Shown here piece after piece: positions 1-10,670 of a DNA stretch of 33,343 bases. Origin of the DNA: Bartonella gabonensis (GTDB taxonomy: Bacteria; Pseudomonadota; Alphaproteobacteria; Rhizobiales; Rhizobiaceae); contig NZ_CAHOYM010000019.1 in the NCBI RefSeq assembly GCF_903679515.1, positions 1 to 33,343 on the forward strand, written 5' to 3'. The translations under genes and the position numbers were made by a program. Position 1 is the first letter of the stretch; every line of letters begins with the position of its first letter. The notes under the pieces are model-generated. The model was not told the origin of the DNA and did not search any database. It saw nothing but the letters and a program-made list of their open reading frames with translations.

Positions 1-68
1 TTATTAATAAGCTCTATATTCTTTATGGTTAGTCTTTTTTTTAACGATATTGTAAAAAATATTTTATA

Positions 69-323
69 ATGAACATTCGTTATGAAATCATAAGAATGTT
101 TTGCATGCTTGTTGTATTTGCCTCTCTCTATGCTACTATCGCCAAATTATTCTTTCTTGAAATAAAAGAATATAAAACAAAAATATTCAAAGCGATAATC
201 GATAAATTACCTTTATCTTCCTTTTTTAAATTTATTTTAAAAAAATTCATTTCTTTATACGCTTATAAAAAGTTCTATAATATGATACACTTTGGCACAT
301 TTACTTACCCTAAAGAATTATAA
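69..323 (+). CDS. small hypothetical protein (uncertain)
   Basis: I do not recognise this 84-residue ORF. The first 30 or so residues are hydrophobic (roughly residues 9-29) and would make one membrane helix. The rest is rich in Lys, Phe and Tyr, with a basic cluster around FILKKFISLYAYKK. No clear Shine-Dalgarno sequence precedes the ATG, and the surrounding DNA is very AT-rich, where chance ORFs rich in Lys, Ile and Phe are common. It could be a small membrane peptide or a chance reading frame; I lean slightly to chance. It lies upstream of acs on the same strand with a 170-bp gap and no sign of coupling. Confidence 0.25.
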   Translation: MNIRYEIIRMFCMLVVFASLYATIAKLFFLEIKEYKTKIFKAIIDKLPLSSFFKFILKKFISLYAYKKFYNMIHFGTFTYPKEL

Positions 324-493
324 ATACCCTCTTTAATATCATCGCCTCAAAATTTAAAAATTGACTATTTCAATATTTGTCATTTAGTCTAACCTCAAAA
401 TGAAGGTTTTCATTTAAGTAAAAAATTGGAAAAGCTCTGCCAAAATATAAAACTAAAGTAGAAGATTTTTCTAAAAAATAAAAAGAGGGAAGC

Positions 494-2437
494 ATGACTG
501 AAAAAATTTATCCAATATCAGAAGAGATCAAAAAAAATACTTTACTCGATGAGGAAACTTATCACAAATGGTATCGAGAAAGCATCAATGATCCAGAAAG
601 TTTCTGGGCAAAACATGGTCAATGTATTGAATGGTTTAAACCTTTTACAAAAGTAAAAAACACTTCTTTTAACGATGATGTATCAATTCAATGGTACGAA
701 GATGGGATAACAAATGTTGCCTATAATTGCATTGATCGCCACCTAAAAACCCATGGAGACCACATTGCGCTCATTTGGGAAGGGGATAAACCCTATCATG
801 ATAAAAAAATCACCTATAATGAACTTCATAAACATGTTTGCCGTTTTGCCAATCTCTTAAAAAACCACGGTGTCAAAAAAGGCGACAAAGTCACCATTTA
901 CTTAACCATGATTCCCGAAGCAGCCTATGCCATGCTTGCTTGCACCCGCATTGGTGCTATTCATTCGGTGATTTTCGCTGGCTTTTCTCCTGAGGCAATA
1001 GCAGGGCGCATTGTTGACTGTGAATCGACCTTTATTATTACCGCTGATCACGGCTTGCGTGGTGGCAAACGAATTAACTTAAAAGATAATGTTGACCGTG
1101 CCATTGAGATTGCAGGGCGCCAAAATGTGCATGTGGATCAAGTTATGGTAATACGGCGGACCTGCGGACCAATTGATTGGGTAGAGGGGCGTGATTTTTG
1201 GTACCATGAAGAAATTGCTCATACCAAAACAGATTGTCCAGTAGAACCGATGAATGCGGAAGATCCGCTTTTTATTCTTTATACTTCAGGCTCAACCGGC
1301 AAACCGAAAGGTGTTTTGCATACCACGGCAGGTTATCTTGTTTTTACCGCGATGACCCACCAATATGTTTTTGATTATCATCCCGGTGAAGTTTACTGGT
1401 GTACAGCCGATATTGGTTGGATTACGGGTCATTCTTACTTGGTTTATGGACCTTTATGCAATGGAGCCACCACTTTAATGTTTGAAGGCACCCCCACTTT
1501 TCCTGACAAGGGAAGATTTTGGGAAATTGTCGACAAACACCAAGTTAATACATTCTACACCGCACCAACAGCTATTCGCGCCTTAATGGGTGCGGACAAT
1601 TCCTTTGTTGAACGCTCTAAAAGAACATCCTTACGTCTTTTAGCAACCGTAGGTGAACCCATTAACCCAGAAGCATGGGAATGGTTTTATCATACGGTTG
1701 GAAACAGTCACTGCCCTATTCTTGACACATGGTGGCAAACAGAAACAGGAGGGCATATGATCACTCCTCTGCCCGGTGCCACACCTCTTAAAGCGGGTTC
1801 TGCCACACGTCCTTTTTTTGGCGTTGAACTCCAAATCGTAGATGATCAAGGAAATGTTCTCGAAGGTGAAGCAGAAGGCAATCTTTGCATTATTGACTCA
1901 TGGCCAGGACAAATGCGCACGCTCTATAAGGATCACAAGCGCTTTATTGAAACTTATTTTTCCACCTATAAAGGGAAATATTTTTCAGGTGATGGCTGTA
2001 GACGCGATAGGGATGGCTATTACTGGATTACAGGAAGGGTTGATGACATTCTCAATGTCTCAGGGCACAGGTTAGGAACCGCTGAAATTGAATCAGCTCT
2101 TGTTTTGCACCCCGCTGTTTCAGAAGCCGCTATTGTTGGTTACCCACATCCCATTAAAGGACAAGGAATCTACAGTTTTGTTACCCTCATGGAAGGGACA
2201 CCCCCAAGTGAAGAATTGCGCAACGAACTTATTCAACATGTGAGAAAGGAAATAGGCTCCATTGCCATCTTGGATAAAATTCAGTTTGCTCCGCAACTCC
2301 CCAAAACGCGATCAGGAAAAATTATGAGACGCATTTTACGAAAAATCGCCGAAAACGACTTTGATAATCTTGGAGATATTTCAACCCTTGCCGAACCACA
2401 AGTTGTTGAAGATCTGATTGCCAACCGACAAGATTAA
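494..2437 (+). CDS. acs: acetyl-CoA synthetase (AMP-forming)
   Basis: A 647-residue adenylate-forming enzyme that converts acetate, ATP and CoA to acetyl-CoA, AMP and pyrophosphate in the cytosol. The length matches bacterial Acs (about 650). The AMP-binding P-loop-like motif [11 protein letters not shown] lies at residues 263-273. WWQTETGG, the A5 core motif, follows near residue 413. The C-terminal catalytic lysine sits in [11 protein letters not shown] at Lys609, the same number as the lysine acetylated by Pat in Salmonella Acs, so control by acetylation is possible (inference). The ATG is preceded by AGAGGGA at 485-491. The gene stands alone: the next gene, ftsE, starts 383 bp downstream, with a possible terminator between them. 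The ORF is intact and full length. Confidence 0.97.
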   Translation: MTEKIYPISEEIKKNTLLDEETYHKWYRESINDPESFWAKHGQCIEWFKPFTKVKNTSFNDDVSIQWYEDGITNVAYNCIDRHLKTHGDHIALIWEGDKPYHDKKITYNELHKHVCRFANLLKNHGVKKGDKVTIYLTMIPEAAYAMLACTRIGAIHSVIFAGFSPEAIAGRIVDCESTFIITADHGLRGGKRINLKDNVDRAIEIAGRQNVHVDQVMVIRRTCGPIDWVEGRDFWYHEEIAHTKTDCPVEPMNAEDPLFILYTSGSTGKPKGVLHTTAGYLVFTAMTHQYVFDYHPGEVYWCTADIGWITGHSYLVYGPLCNGATTLMFEGTPTFPDKGRFWEIVDKHQVNTFYTAPTAIRALMGADNSFVERSKRTSLRLLATVGEPINPEAWEWFYHTVGNSHCPILDTWWQTETGGHMITPLPGATPLKAGSATRPFFGVELQIVDDQGNVLEGEAEGNLCIIDSWPGQMRTLYKDHKRFIETYFSTYKGKYFSGDGCRRDRDGYYWITGRVDDILNVSGHRLGTAEIESALVLHPAVSEAAIVGYPHPIKGQGIYSFVTLMEGTPPSEELRNELIQHVRKEIGSIAILDKIQFAPQLPKTRSGKIMRRILRKIAENDFDNLGDISTLAEPQVVEDLIANRQD

Positions 2438-2454
2438 AGAAAAACGATAAAATA

Positions 2455-2479
2455 CACCGTACGGTGGTTTTTGTTTTTT
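2455..2479 (+). terminator. possible rho-independent terminator after acs
   Basis: The perfect 12-bp palindrome CACCGTACGGTG (2455-2466) can fold as a short stem with a GTAC loop. It is followed by a T-rich run (GTTTTTGTTTTTT) and begins 18 bp after the acs stop codon. The stem is only 4-5 bp, so the hairpin is weak. Position and T tract favour termination, but this is inference. Confidence 0.5.
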
Positions 2480-2820
2480 GCTAAAATATTTCGGCATTGT
2501 TATGAAAACCACCGATAAAAAGAGCAACAGAACCTTTTTTAACTGCTTAACGCCCACTCAATGCAAAAAAGTCTCTGGGCAAGAAGGAAAGATAATTCTG
2601 ATGTTTATGCTAGAATCACTTTGAAATTCCTGCTAAAATCATAAATAAAGGGAGAAAGAACAAGTATAAATGATAATATTTTTGAGCAAGAATATTTATC
2701 GATAACAAAAGCGCAGAAAAAAGAACCATGAAATCTAAAATGGGAAAGCTTACAACAAAAGCCTAACGCGATGAAAGCAAGAACTTTTAGAAGAGATAAA
2801 ATAAGGAGTAAGAACGAAAA
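2480..2820. other. intergenic region acs-ftsE
   Basis: About 340 bp with no convincing gene. The open frame on the minus strand over 2605-2892 overlaps the ftsE start and has no family resemblance. A purine-rich AAGGAG (2803-2808), 12 bases before the GTG at 2821, is the likely ftsE ribosome binding site. The ftsE promoter should lie here, but I could not pick a clear -35/-10 pair. Confidence 0.5.
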
Positions 2821-3480
2821 GTGATTCATTTTGAAAATGTTGGTCTGCGCTATGGAATGGGCCCTGAAGTTCTTCGCGATATTAGCTTTCATATTCCTGC
2901 TGGATCATTTCAATTTCTCACGGGTGCCTCTGGAGCAGGGAAAACGTCATTGATGCGTCTAATGTTTTTGGCTCTCAAACCCACCCGCGGTCATATTGAT
3001 TTATTTGGAACAGACACAGCATTGCTCAAACGACAAGAGCTCCCTGCGCTACGACAACGTATCGGTGTAGTTTTTCAAGATTTTCGTCTCCTTGACCACA
3101 TGACCACTTATGAAAATGTCTCTTTACCCTTACGCATTAAGGGGCAAGAAGAAGCAACTTACCGTAGTGAAGTAGAAGATCTTCTCTGTTGGGTAGGCCT
3201 TGGCGATCACATTCACGTTTTACCACCGGTTCTCTCTGGAGGAGAAAAACAAAGGGTCGCCATTGCGCGCGCACTTATTGATCAGCCCGAAATTTTGCTT
3301 GCGGATGAACCAACAGGAAATGTCGATCCACCCTTGGCAAAACGCCTGCTCCGTTTGTTTATTGAATTAAACCGTTTTGGAACGGCTGTAATCATTGCCA
3401 CCCATGATATTGGCTTGATGGAACAAGTCGCAGCACGGCGTATGCTTCTCCATAACGGACGGATGACAATTCATGAATAA
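2821..3480 (+). CDS. ftsE: cell-division ABC transporter ATP-binding protein FtsE
   Basis: A 219-residue ABC ATPase that pairs with the membrane protein FtsX at the septum. In other bacteria FtsEX controls periplasmic peptidoglycan hydrolases through FtsX. Walker A GASGAGKTS is at residues 35-43, the Q-loop in VVFQDFRLLDH, the signature LSGGEKQR, Walker B ILLADEPTGNVDP, and the H-loop in ATHD. The length is typical for FtsE. The start is GTG, with AAGGAG 12 bases upstream. The last 8 bp overlap the start of ftsX, which is the classic coupled arrangement. Confidence 0.96.
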   Translation: MIHFENVGLRYGMGPEVLRDISFHIPAGSFQFLTGASGAGKTSLMRLMFLALKPTRGHIDLFGTDTALLKRQELPALRQRIGVVFQDFRLLDHMTTYENVSLPLRIKGQEEATYRSEVEDLLCWVGLGDHIHVLPPVLSGGEKQRVAIARALIDQPEILLADEPTGNVDPPLAKRLLRLFIELNRFGTAVIIATHDIGLMEQVAARRMLLHNGRMTIHE

Positions 3481-4426
3481 ATTGTTCCCCATTTTTACCA
3501 GTAATAAAAAAAACACAACAGCGATTATTCCCAGTAGCAACATTTCTGGACAAGCGCTGGTTGCCGTGATTGCTATTATGACATTTCTCTCAAGTCTCAC
3601 GTTAATTGGTGTTGATTTAATCCAGCGTTCTGCCAAAAATTGGAGCAATCAGATTAGCTATGAAGCAACAATACAAATACGCCCCGTTGACAATGTTGAT
3701 ATCAACAAAGCACTTCATGACGCAGTCACATTGGTTAAAACATTTCATGGTGTACAAGATGCGAAAATTGTTGACCAACAAGCCACCGAAAAGTTACTAG
3801 AGCCATGGCTTGGAAAAGGTTTCAATTTGAACGAATTGCCCCTTCCCCGCCTTATCATTGTCACTTTGAAAGAGGATGCAGAAATCAATTTTGCTGCCAT
3901 CAATCATGCCATTAAAACTCAAATTCCAGGCGGTCAATTTGATGATCACCGTGTTTGGGTCTATCGTTTTGCTACCATGGCATACACCACTGTTTTCATT
4001 GGTTTTTCAATTTTAGCATTGGTTCTAGGCTCTCTTATTCTCACCATCATTTTTGCCACCCGCAATGCATTGGCAGAAAATGCCCATATTATTAATGTGT
4101 TATATTTTCTTGGCACAGAAACCCTATTCATTGCGCGTCAATTTGATTGGCATTTTTTTAAAACTGCCCTTCGTGGTACATTATATGGTGGTCTCACAAG
4201 TATATTTCTGTTTTCAGCCCTTTGTCTCTGGGCAAATTATAACTTGGGGAAAGCAGAAGCCAGCCAAGTAACCGCTTTATTCGGACGTCTTTCCATAAGT
4301 TCTATTCCTTATGGAAAAATCACTCTCCTTATTATTTTTGTTTCTTTTCTCACTACCCTTACAAGCCGCATGACTATTCTAGCGCAATTGAAAAAAATCG
4401 ATCAATGTGAAAATGGTTTATTTTAA
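3473..4426 (+). CDS. ftsX: cell-division membrane protein FtsX
   Basis: A 317-residue inner-membrane protein, partner of FtsE. It shows the FtsX plan: a short cytoplasmic N-terminus, one membrane helix (about residues 25-45), a periplasmic domain of about 110 residues, then three more hydrophobic segments near 165-190, 220-245 and 280-300. The identity rests on this topology, size and its 8-bp overlap with ftsE more than on a sharp motif. It overlaps the next gene by about 20 bp, so the three genes form one transcription unit. Confidence 0.93.
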   Translation: MNKLFPIFTSNKKNTTAIIPSSNISGQALVAVIAIMTFLSSLTLIGVDLIQRSAKNWSNQISYEATIQIRPVDNVDINKALHDAVTLVKTFHGVQDAKIVDQQATEKLLEPWLGKGFNLNELPLPRLIIVTLKEDAEINFAAINHAIKTQIPGGQFDDHRVWVYRFATMAYTTVFIGFSILALVLGSLILTIIFATRNALAENAHIINVLYFLGTETLFIARQFDWHFFKTALRGTLYGGLTSIFLFSALCLWANYNLGKAEASQVTALFGRLSISSIPYGKITLLIIFVSFLTTLTSRMTILAQLKKIDQCENGLF

Positions 4427-5096
4427 TTTTATGACTCACAACGGCCCCAACTCATTGACACAAAACGATTTAGACCATCCTGTTTCAAAACGACCCCACC
4501 ATAATTGGTCTTTCCGCTGCTTATTTCGCTATTTCCCCCCAACCGCACTTGCTCTTTTGCTAATCGTTCTTCTTTTCTGCTTTGGTTTTATTATTTTTTC
4601 TGAGAAAACCGAGCGGCTTCAACCACCAAATCCTCTCCCCAAAGCCGATGCCATCATTGTTCTAACAGGCGGAGAAAACCGTATAGAAACTGGGCTTAAC
4701 CTCTTACGAAAAAGACTTGGTTCGCGACTTTTGATCAGTGGAGTCAATACAACCACCAATCTGAAAAGTTTCATGCACAGCCCCCATATTACTCCCCAAC
4801 TCTTCACCTGTTGCGTTGATCTTGGACACAAAGCAATTAACACAAAAGGAAATGCCGAAGAAAGTGCGGTTTGGATCAAAAAACACCGCTATAAAACAGT
4901 TTACATCGTCACCCATGATTACCACATGTGGCGCTCGCTGCGTGAACTTAAATACTTAATGCCTGATATCAATTTCATTGCTTATCCTGTTAAAAAGAGC
5001 GGTGATGAAAGCATGATACAACAGATCAACCAAATCCGTATTCTTGCATTTCAATACATCAAAACACTCCAAGTCTATATCAGAACCGCATTCTGA
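4407..5096 (+). CDS. YdcF/DUF218-family membrane-anchored protein
   Basis: A 229-residue protein with one N-terminal membrane helix (about residues 46-68) followed by a DUF218 (YdcF/SanA) fold. The typical opening strand and loop are visible as KADAIIVLTGGENRIETG. Later come the Asn/Glu-containing NTKGNAEESA and the VTHDYHMWRS segment characteristic of the family. Family members are linked to envelope integrity, but their substrate is not settled. The frame opens at GTG 4407, inside ftsX, with an in-frame ATG at 4413. There is no strong ribosome binding site, which suggests translational coupling to ftsX. In many Rhizobiales an acyltransferase gene (plsC) follows this gene; it is absent here. 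Confidence 0.85.
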   Translation: MKMVYFNFMTHNGPNSLTQNDLDHPVSKRPHHNWSFRCLFRYFPPTALALLLIVLLFCFGFIIFSEKTERLQPPNPLPKADAIIVLTGGENRIETGLNLLRKRLGSRLLISGVNTTTNLKSFMHSPHITPQLFTCCVDLGHKAINTKGNAEESAVWIKKHRYKTVYIVTHDYHMWRSLRELKYLMPDINFIAYPVKKSGDESMIQQINQIRILAFQYIKTLQVYIRTAF

Positions 5097-5711
5097 ATTT
5101 CCCCCACTGTTTTTCTGAAAACCTTACCACCTCTTGATCATTTCACGCACTTCACTCCATAAGACCTGACAAGCAATCCTTGCTCTCATAGAAAGCAAAA
5201 CACCCCAAAGATAAGACACTTGTGTTACACACGCACATGTCTGATGTCTGTATTAAAAAGACATCTCGAAAATATCTCAAGCTCATCTCACAACACTATC
5301 CATGTATATATCCCCCAAACCACTATAAAATTCTTCTTACGTTTTATAAAATGCAAGCCACACTCTCAAACGAGTAACACCCCTAATCTCGCAATATCTT
5401 GCCTCTTAAGAACATACAAGGCATTTTTCACCTCTCCTAAACAACAATACCCCAACCTCGCTTGTACCATGCAAGTGATTTGTATTGCTTCACTCTCAAC
5501 AGATTTAAAATGAGAAACTCCCACACACCACACTTTTACAAAAAATCTCACATATAAAAGAACACCCCCAAAAAGATAATGTTTGTTTTTCGATGCTCTA
5601 GGGCCATACTCCCTGAATATTCCTCACTGAAGCGAAACAACACCTCATAGAGAAAGTTTCAGGTGCCCTCTACCCCCAACAATGGTATTTACCACCATGC
5701 AAGAGGCTGTT
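5097..5711. other. gene-poor interval between ydcF-like gene and R-M pseudogene
   Basis: About 600 bp without a well-supported gene, apart from the weak minus-strand ORF listed at 5366-5551. The open frame on the plus strand (5220-5513) is the antisense of that ORF and shows no recognisable family. No hairpin-plus-T-run terminator was evident after the ydcF-like gene. Confidence 0.5.
5366..5551 (-). CDS. small ORF, possible Bartonella repeated-type sequence
   Basis: A 61-residue frame starting MRFFVKVWCVGVSHF and ending in LARLGVLLV-like residues, rich in Val and Cys. After its TGA stop the same frame stays open for about 25 more codons (ECGLHFIKRKKNFIVVWG). That looks like a longer frame cut by a stop. 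From memory, similar short Cys/Val-rich reading frames recur in Bartonella intergenic DNA, but I cannot verify this here. It may be a degraded repeat rather than a gene. No domain is visible. Confidence 0.25.
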   Translation of the reverse strand: MRFFVKVWCVGVSHFKSVESEAIQITCMVQARLGYCCLGEVKNALYVLKRQDIARLGVLLV

Positions 5712-8700
5712 TTACGACACAATAGACAACTTAACCTTTTCAGTTTCTCGCACTTCCAATTTTGGCAGACTGCGCACAATTTTCATGGTTTCTAAGCTTA
5801 CCGTAATAACCCGTTGAAACAGTTCCAAAGGATAGGCTGGATTACCAACCGTCTCAACAGGATAGCAGTTGGCATCATTCACAATGCCACTGACTTTATC
5901 CGTTTTGACAATCTGTCGCTCCATCACCCATTCAAGAGCAGACTTACCATTTACCACATAGTCATAAGCTTCAAGAGGAATATTCTGCATCGTAATATTG
6001 CTATTATAAACCACACTACTTTTATCAATAGCACCACGCTTACCCGCAAATTTCATCGCTTGAACACGCTAGAAACTTTCCACATCAGCAATCATCCAAG
6101 TTTTTGGATCACCCTGTTTATAGGTTACCGGATAAGGCTCAACCTCTTCATAATCCATATGCAAATCGCCAAGCTTTCGCCCCGCAGTTACAAAAGCCCA
6201 AAAGTCCTCTACTTTTTTAACCGTTGGAATGCGCGGCAATTCTTTAGACAAATTATGCACATAACGCGCACGATAATCCTCAGAGTGCAAAATCCCGTAG
6301 ACATAATAAAACAAATCATCCTTTGTAATCGTTTCACTAGGATAGGCTGCTTTAAAATGCGCCAACCCTTCATCGGTCAGTGCATCACGCCGCTGCAGAC
6401 CAGCTCTTTTGCTTTCCTCTACAAGATTTTCAAATAAATGAACCTGCCCTCCTCTTTATCTCCTAAAGAGGCAGCGTCTTCATAAATATACCTTGGAAAA
6501 CATTGACCAGTATCCATTGTATGAAGATTTGGCAAATTCTTCGTCATAAGAACAGCAAAACCACTTCTTGCTCCTATACCTGTAATGTGTATCCCCCTAT
6601 TTTCAACAGCTTGCTCTATCGGAAAAATACGCGGCATTTTATAAATCATTTCATTAAAGGTGCGATTATAATAGAGCCACTGTCGTGTAAAAGGACGATA
6701 AATGCTTTGAACTAAACAATCATTTTCAAATTTGGAAATTTTTCCTCTAGCTAATTGTTGTTTGATAGCACGACTCCAACTGATTTTTTTCGCATCCGTG
6801 TTAACAAAATCATTTACAGCATTTGCACGCGCCTTGCGAGCAGAATGTAGATGCACAGTATTAAACCGCTCTACTTCACTGTTATAGAAAGCAATCATAT
6901 GACTCATATTATTCGCTAAAGTTTCACGACTTGAATTATAGGCCAAAGCATCACGATTAATTTTTAAACCACAAGAAAAATTTCCAAAGAGCTTTTTATC
7001 ACCACCCTTCTTATCACCTACGGCTAAAAATTTTTCCAAATCACTGTTACGTTGATTCAGCCAATCGCCATGCTCATCTGATATAATCATCTGCCAACTG
7101 TTTTCACGCTTAATGCCACCAATACTACTCAATCGCTGAAGCTCACGAAGTTTCTCTTTTGTCGTGAGATTATCACCAATGTCATAATAGTAAATTTTAC
7201 AAGGCTCTGTGACATTGGGATTCTTAACAAAAAGCGTCACCGCAATTCCTGTCATGCTTCCACTGCCGAAAACATTTTGCCTTTCTTGCGCACGCCCTTT
7301 ACTCAACATATTTTTACGAATATCACCCCGCAGATTAAGAACATAAATGCTCGAGAATTCTTTATTCAATTCTTTTCGTAAACCATCCGCAGAATATCCA
7401 TTGATAAAACCTGCATTTATAACGCCGCAATCTTTTATGCGATCACTTGCCTAGCGAATAGCACGCATGTAACTGTCGTAAAGTCCATTAACATTGCTCG
7501 CTTTCAATTGAGCAGCATAAATTTCACCGATACGCCTACCCAATTTAGGATAGCCAATATTTTTCGCATTATCGTTTTCGCTTTTTTGTCCAGAAGAATA
7601 AGGGGGATTACCAACAATAACACGAATATCCAGTTCTTTCTGACGTGACCTGCAAGTGCTGTTGGCGGCTAGCAAATCACTGATCAAGTCTTTTCCTGCT
7701 CATAAAGCTGAAATGTATCGGTCAGACAAATTCCCTCAAAGGGAACATAATCGCCCCCCATCAGACCATGATAGGTCGTCTCAATATTAATAGCAGCAAT
7801 ATAATAAGCCAGTAGAACAATTTCATTGACATGAATCTCATGACAAAATTTGTGTTTCATTTCCTCTGGTGTGATCAGCCCAGACTGTAAAAGCCGTGTG
7901 ATAAAAGTCCCCGTTCCGGTAAAAGGATCCATGATGTGCACACCAAGTGAGCCAAGCGTTTGCCCAAATTCTTGTTCTAAAACATCATTGACGGAGTGAA
8001 GAATAAAATTTACCACTTCAACGAGCGTATAAACAATGCCTAATTTTTCTACCGTGCGCGGAAAAGCATAACGAAAAAATTTATCATAAAGCTCGACAAT
8101 TAACCTTTGCTTTGCTTGTGGATCGGTAATACCACTGGCATGTAATTTTACACTGGCATAAAATTTCTCAAGATCTTTGGATTCCTTATCAAGATTGGCT
8201 TCATCAAGCACATCAAGCATCCGTTGCATAGCACGCGAGACAAGGTTTTCACGCGTAAACTGATAACCTTCAAACAACACCTGAAAGCCAGGATGCGTGA
8301 TAATATGTTGTGCCAACATCTCAATTGCATCAGCCTCTGTAACAGCATCATTTAAGTCATCACGCAATTCTGCTAAAAACCAATCAAAAGCTTGACGCTC
8401 CCTCGTGTCTGGTGCCGCGAGAATAGCTGTTAAACGCGTGATATGGTTATTGGCAATCTCCGCAATATTGCTTGCCCAATCTTCCCAATAATCCCGTGTG
8501 CCACATTTTTTGACAATCTTTGCCATGATGGCACGAGAAAATTCATCCACAGAGAAAGAAAACTCCTCGTTTTCCTCATCTGTAAAAAGGAAATCACGCT
8601 GCGCTATACCAATGTTTGATCGTGCTGGTTGTGAGCGAATTGGAAGATTATCTACAACAGCCGTAACAGCCTTCAATTCAGTACTCTGCGTCACCCCGAT

Positions 8701-10670
8701 AATCTCAATCACATGACTGATATCTTGCCCGAAAGATGCCTGATTAATCGTCGCATCAAAACGATCATCATGTGCGCGTAAAGCATTTAAAATTTGCCAA
8801 ACAACCCGATATTTATCATTGTTATTTAAAGCTTGTTCCACTGGTATCCCAGAGGGAATGCCAATTGGCAGAATGACATAGCCTATCTTTTTGCCCTCAG
8901 AGCGACGCATCACCCGCCCAACCGCTTGCACAACATCAATCTGACTCTTGCGTGGATTTAAAAACATAATGGCATCAAGAGCCGGAACATCCACTCCCTC
9001 AGACAAACAACGAGCATTAGTTAAAATACGACAAACATCATCATCGCTACCATCTTTCAACCAATCAAGCAGTGCACCACGATCCTTAGCACTGAAAGTG
9101 CCATCAACATGTTCAACTTCACACTGCAGAAATGGCTCATTTTCCACATTCTCTTTGTTAATATACTCAAGATATTCTTCAACAACGGCAGAAAATTCAT
9201 CACGAACCAGTTTAGAGCTGCGAATATCTTTACAAAACGCCAAAGCACGATACATCGGATATGAATCCGTACCAACATCAGCCTTCATATTTTGTTTTGT
9301 CAACGCCTTATAACAGCCAATAATTTTCGTTGCATCATAAAGAACAAGTTTAGACTCGCTATCGCTAAGACGTTTTTGAACAGCGGAACTCACCAGTTTT
9401 TCGTCCATAGCTAAAACAATAACCTTATAGTCTCTTAAAAGGTCATTTTGTACAGCCCATGAAAAACCCCGATAAAAAAGTGTTTTGCCAAAGAGCTTTT
9501 CATCATCCATCGAGGCAAGAACAGCATCAACTTCATGTGCGCGACTTTTTGCGTTATCCCCCCAAATGCGTGGTGTAGCTGTCATATAAAGGCGCTTTTT
9601 GGCACGAATAGCATCATTGGAATACACCTTCACAAAATTAGATCATCCTCTCCGACCAGCGTTGCTCCTGTTGTACGATGCGCCTCACCACAAATGACAA
9701 AATCAAATGTGGGAAAACCATAGTTTTTCTGAGCATCCTCAATCACCTGAATGGATTGATAGGTTGCAAACACCACACTCATCTCATCTGCAACACTCGT
9801 ACCCGCCTGTTTTGCCAATTTTGCTGCATCGGTTGTCGCTGGAAAAACAAGATCACACACATCTATTTCCGCAACATCATCACTATTTTTACGGCGCTTT
9901 CCCACTTGTGTATCGGAACAAACCGCAAAGGAGCGCAATTCGATTTCTGCATCCTTGGTCCATTCACGCACCGTCTGTGACATCAACGCCAAAGAGGGTA
10001 CAAGAAACAAGACGAACTTGCCTTGACCGGCTAAATCCTCAGCGATCTTAATACTGGTAAATGTCTTACCGGTCCCACAAGCCATAATGAGCTTACCACG
10101 ATCAACCTGAGAAAACCCCGCACGCACAAAACGCAATGCCTCCCCCTGATGGGGACGGAGTTTCTTTTTACCCTCCAACGCAATTATGCCTTTGGCTGCA
10201 AAAGTCTCCCAACGGATCGGACTTTTTTGCAAATCGGAAAGACCAATCCGGATAACAGGAATTTTCTGCCCCTGTATCATTGTTTTGGCATTGTCACTCC
10301 AAGCATTTATGGTGCTGTCTATAATCACACGCCGCTTGAAAAGTTCTTTACCTGATGCTGAAATAAAACTATCAATATCCGCTTTTTTAATCCGATAGGA
10401 TTCATCATAAAATTTACATTGGATTGCCGTAAAACCATCTTCCTGACGAAGCTTTGCCACCAGATCGATACCAATATCCCGACCATCATGGTCATTTCAA
10501 CCATTTTCATGCACCCAATCTTTAAAGGTTTGAACCTTCTCATAACACTGAGACTGGAGGGGATCATGGGTCAAATAAGCAAAAGCAAAACGCTCAAAAT
10601 ACGTCCCTTTATCTCGTTCGGTACGCGCTTCATCACGATATGTTTGTAAAAGCGACTATAGCGTCGTCAT
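5712..10670 (-). pseudogene. Type ISP restriction-modification enzyme, degraded
   Basis: One ancestral gene of about 1650 codons, the size of Type ISP single-chain R-M enzymes (LlaBIII-like). Reading down the minus strand, the N-terminal nuclease shows DGRDIGIDLVAK and AIQCKFY (Mrr-like). An SF2 helicase follows, with ACGTGKT and YMTATPRIWG. Next are the N6-adenine methylase motifs MDPFTGTGTF and VIVGNPPYS, then a C-terminal target-recognition part ending near 5712. Nonsense codons lie in frame at 10656-10658, 10497-10499, 7451-7453 (an expected Trp) and 6069-6071. Single-base frameshifts are needed near 9641, 7690 and 6450. The DEAH box reads GEAH (9687-9689). Near 7420 about four residues seem missing before NAGFI. 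The longest surviving pieces are 7684-9633 (649 codons) and 9630-10460 (276 codons). With so many lesions it cannot make an active enzyme. Confidence 0.93.

Noticed and set aside
1640-2075. Open frames inside acs on both strands
   Set aside because: They lie wholly within the intact, motif-complete acs gene and resemble no family.
8498-9313. Plus-strand frames opposite the R-M pseudogene
   Set aside because: They are antisense shadows of a gene whose minus-strand translation shows clear helicase and methylase motifs.
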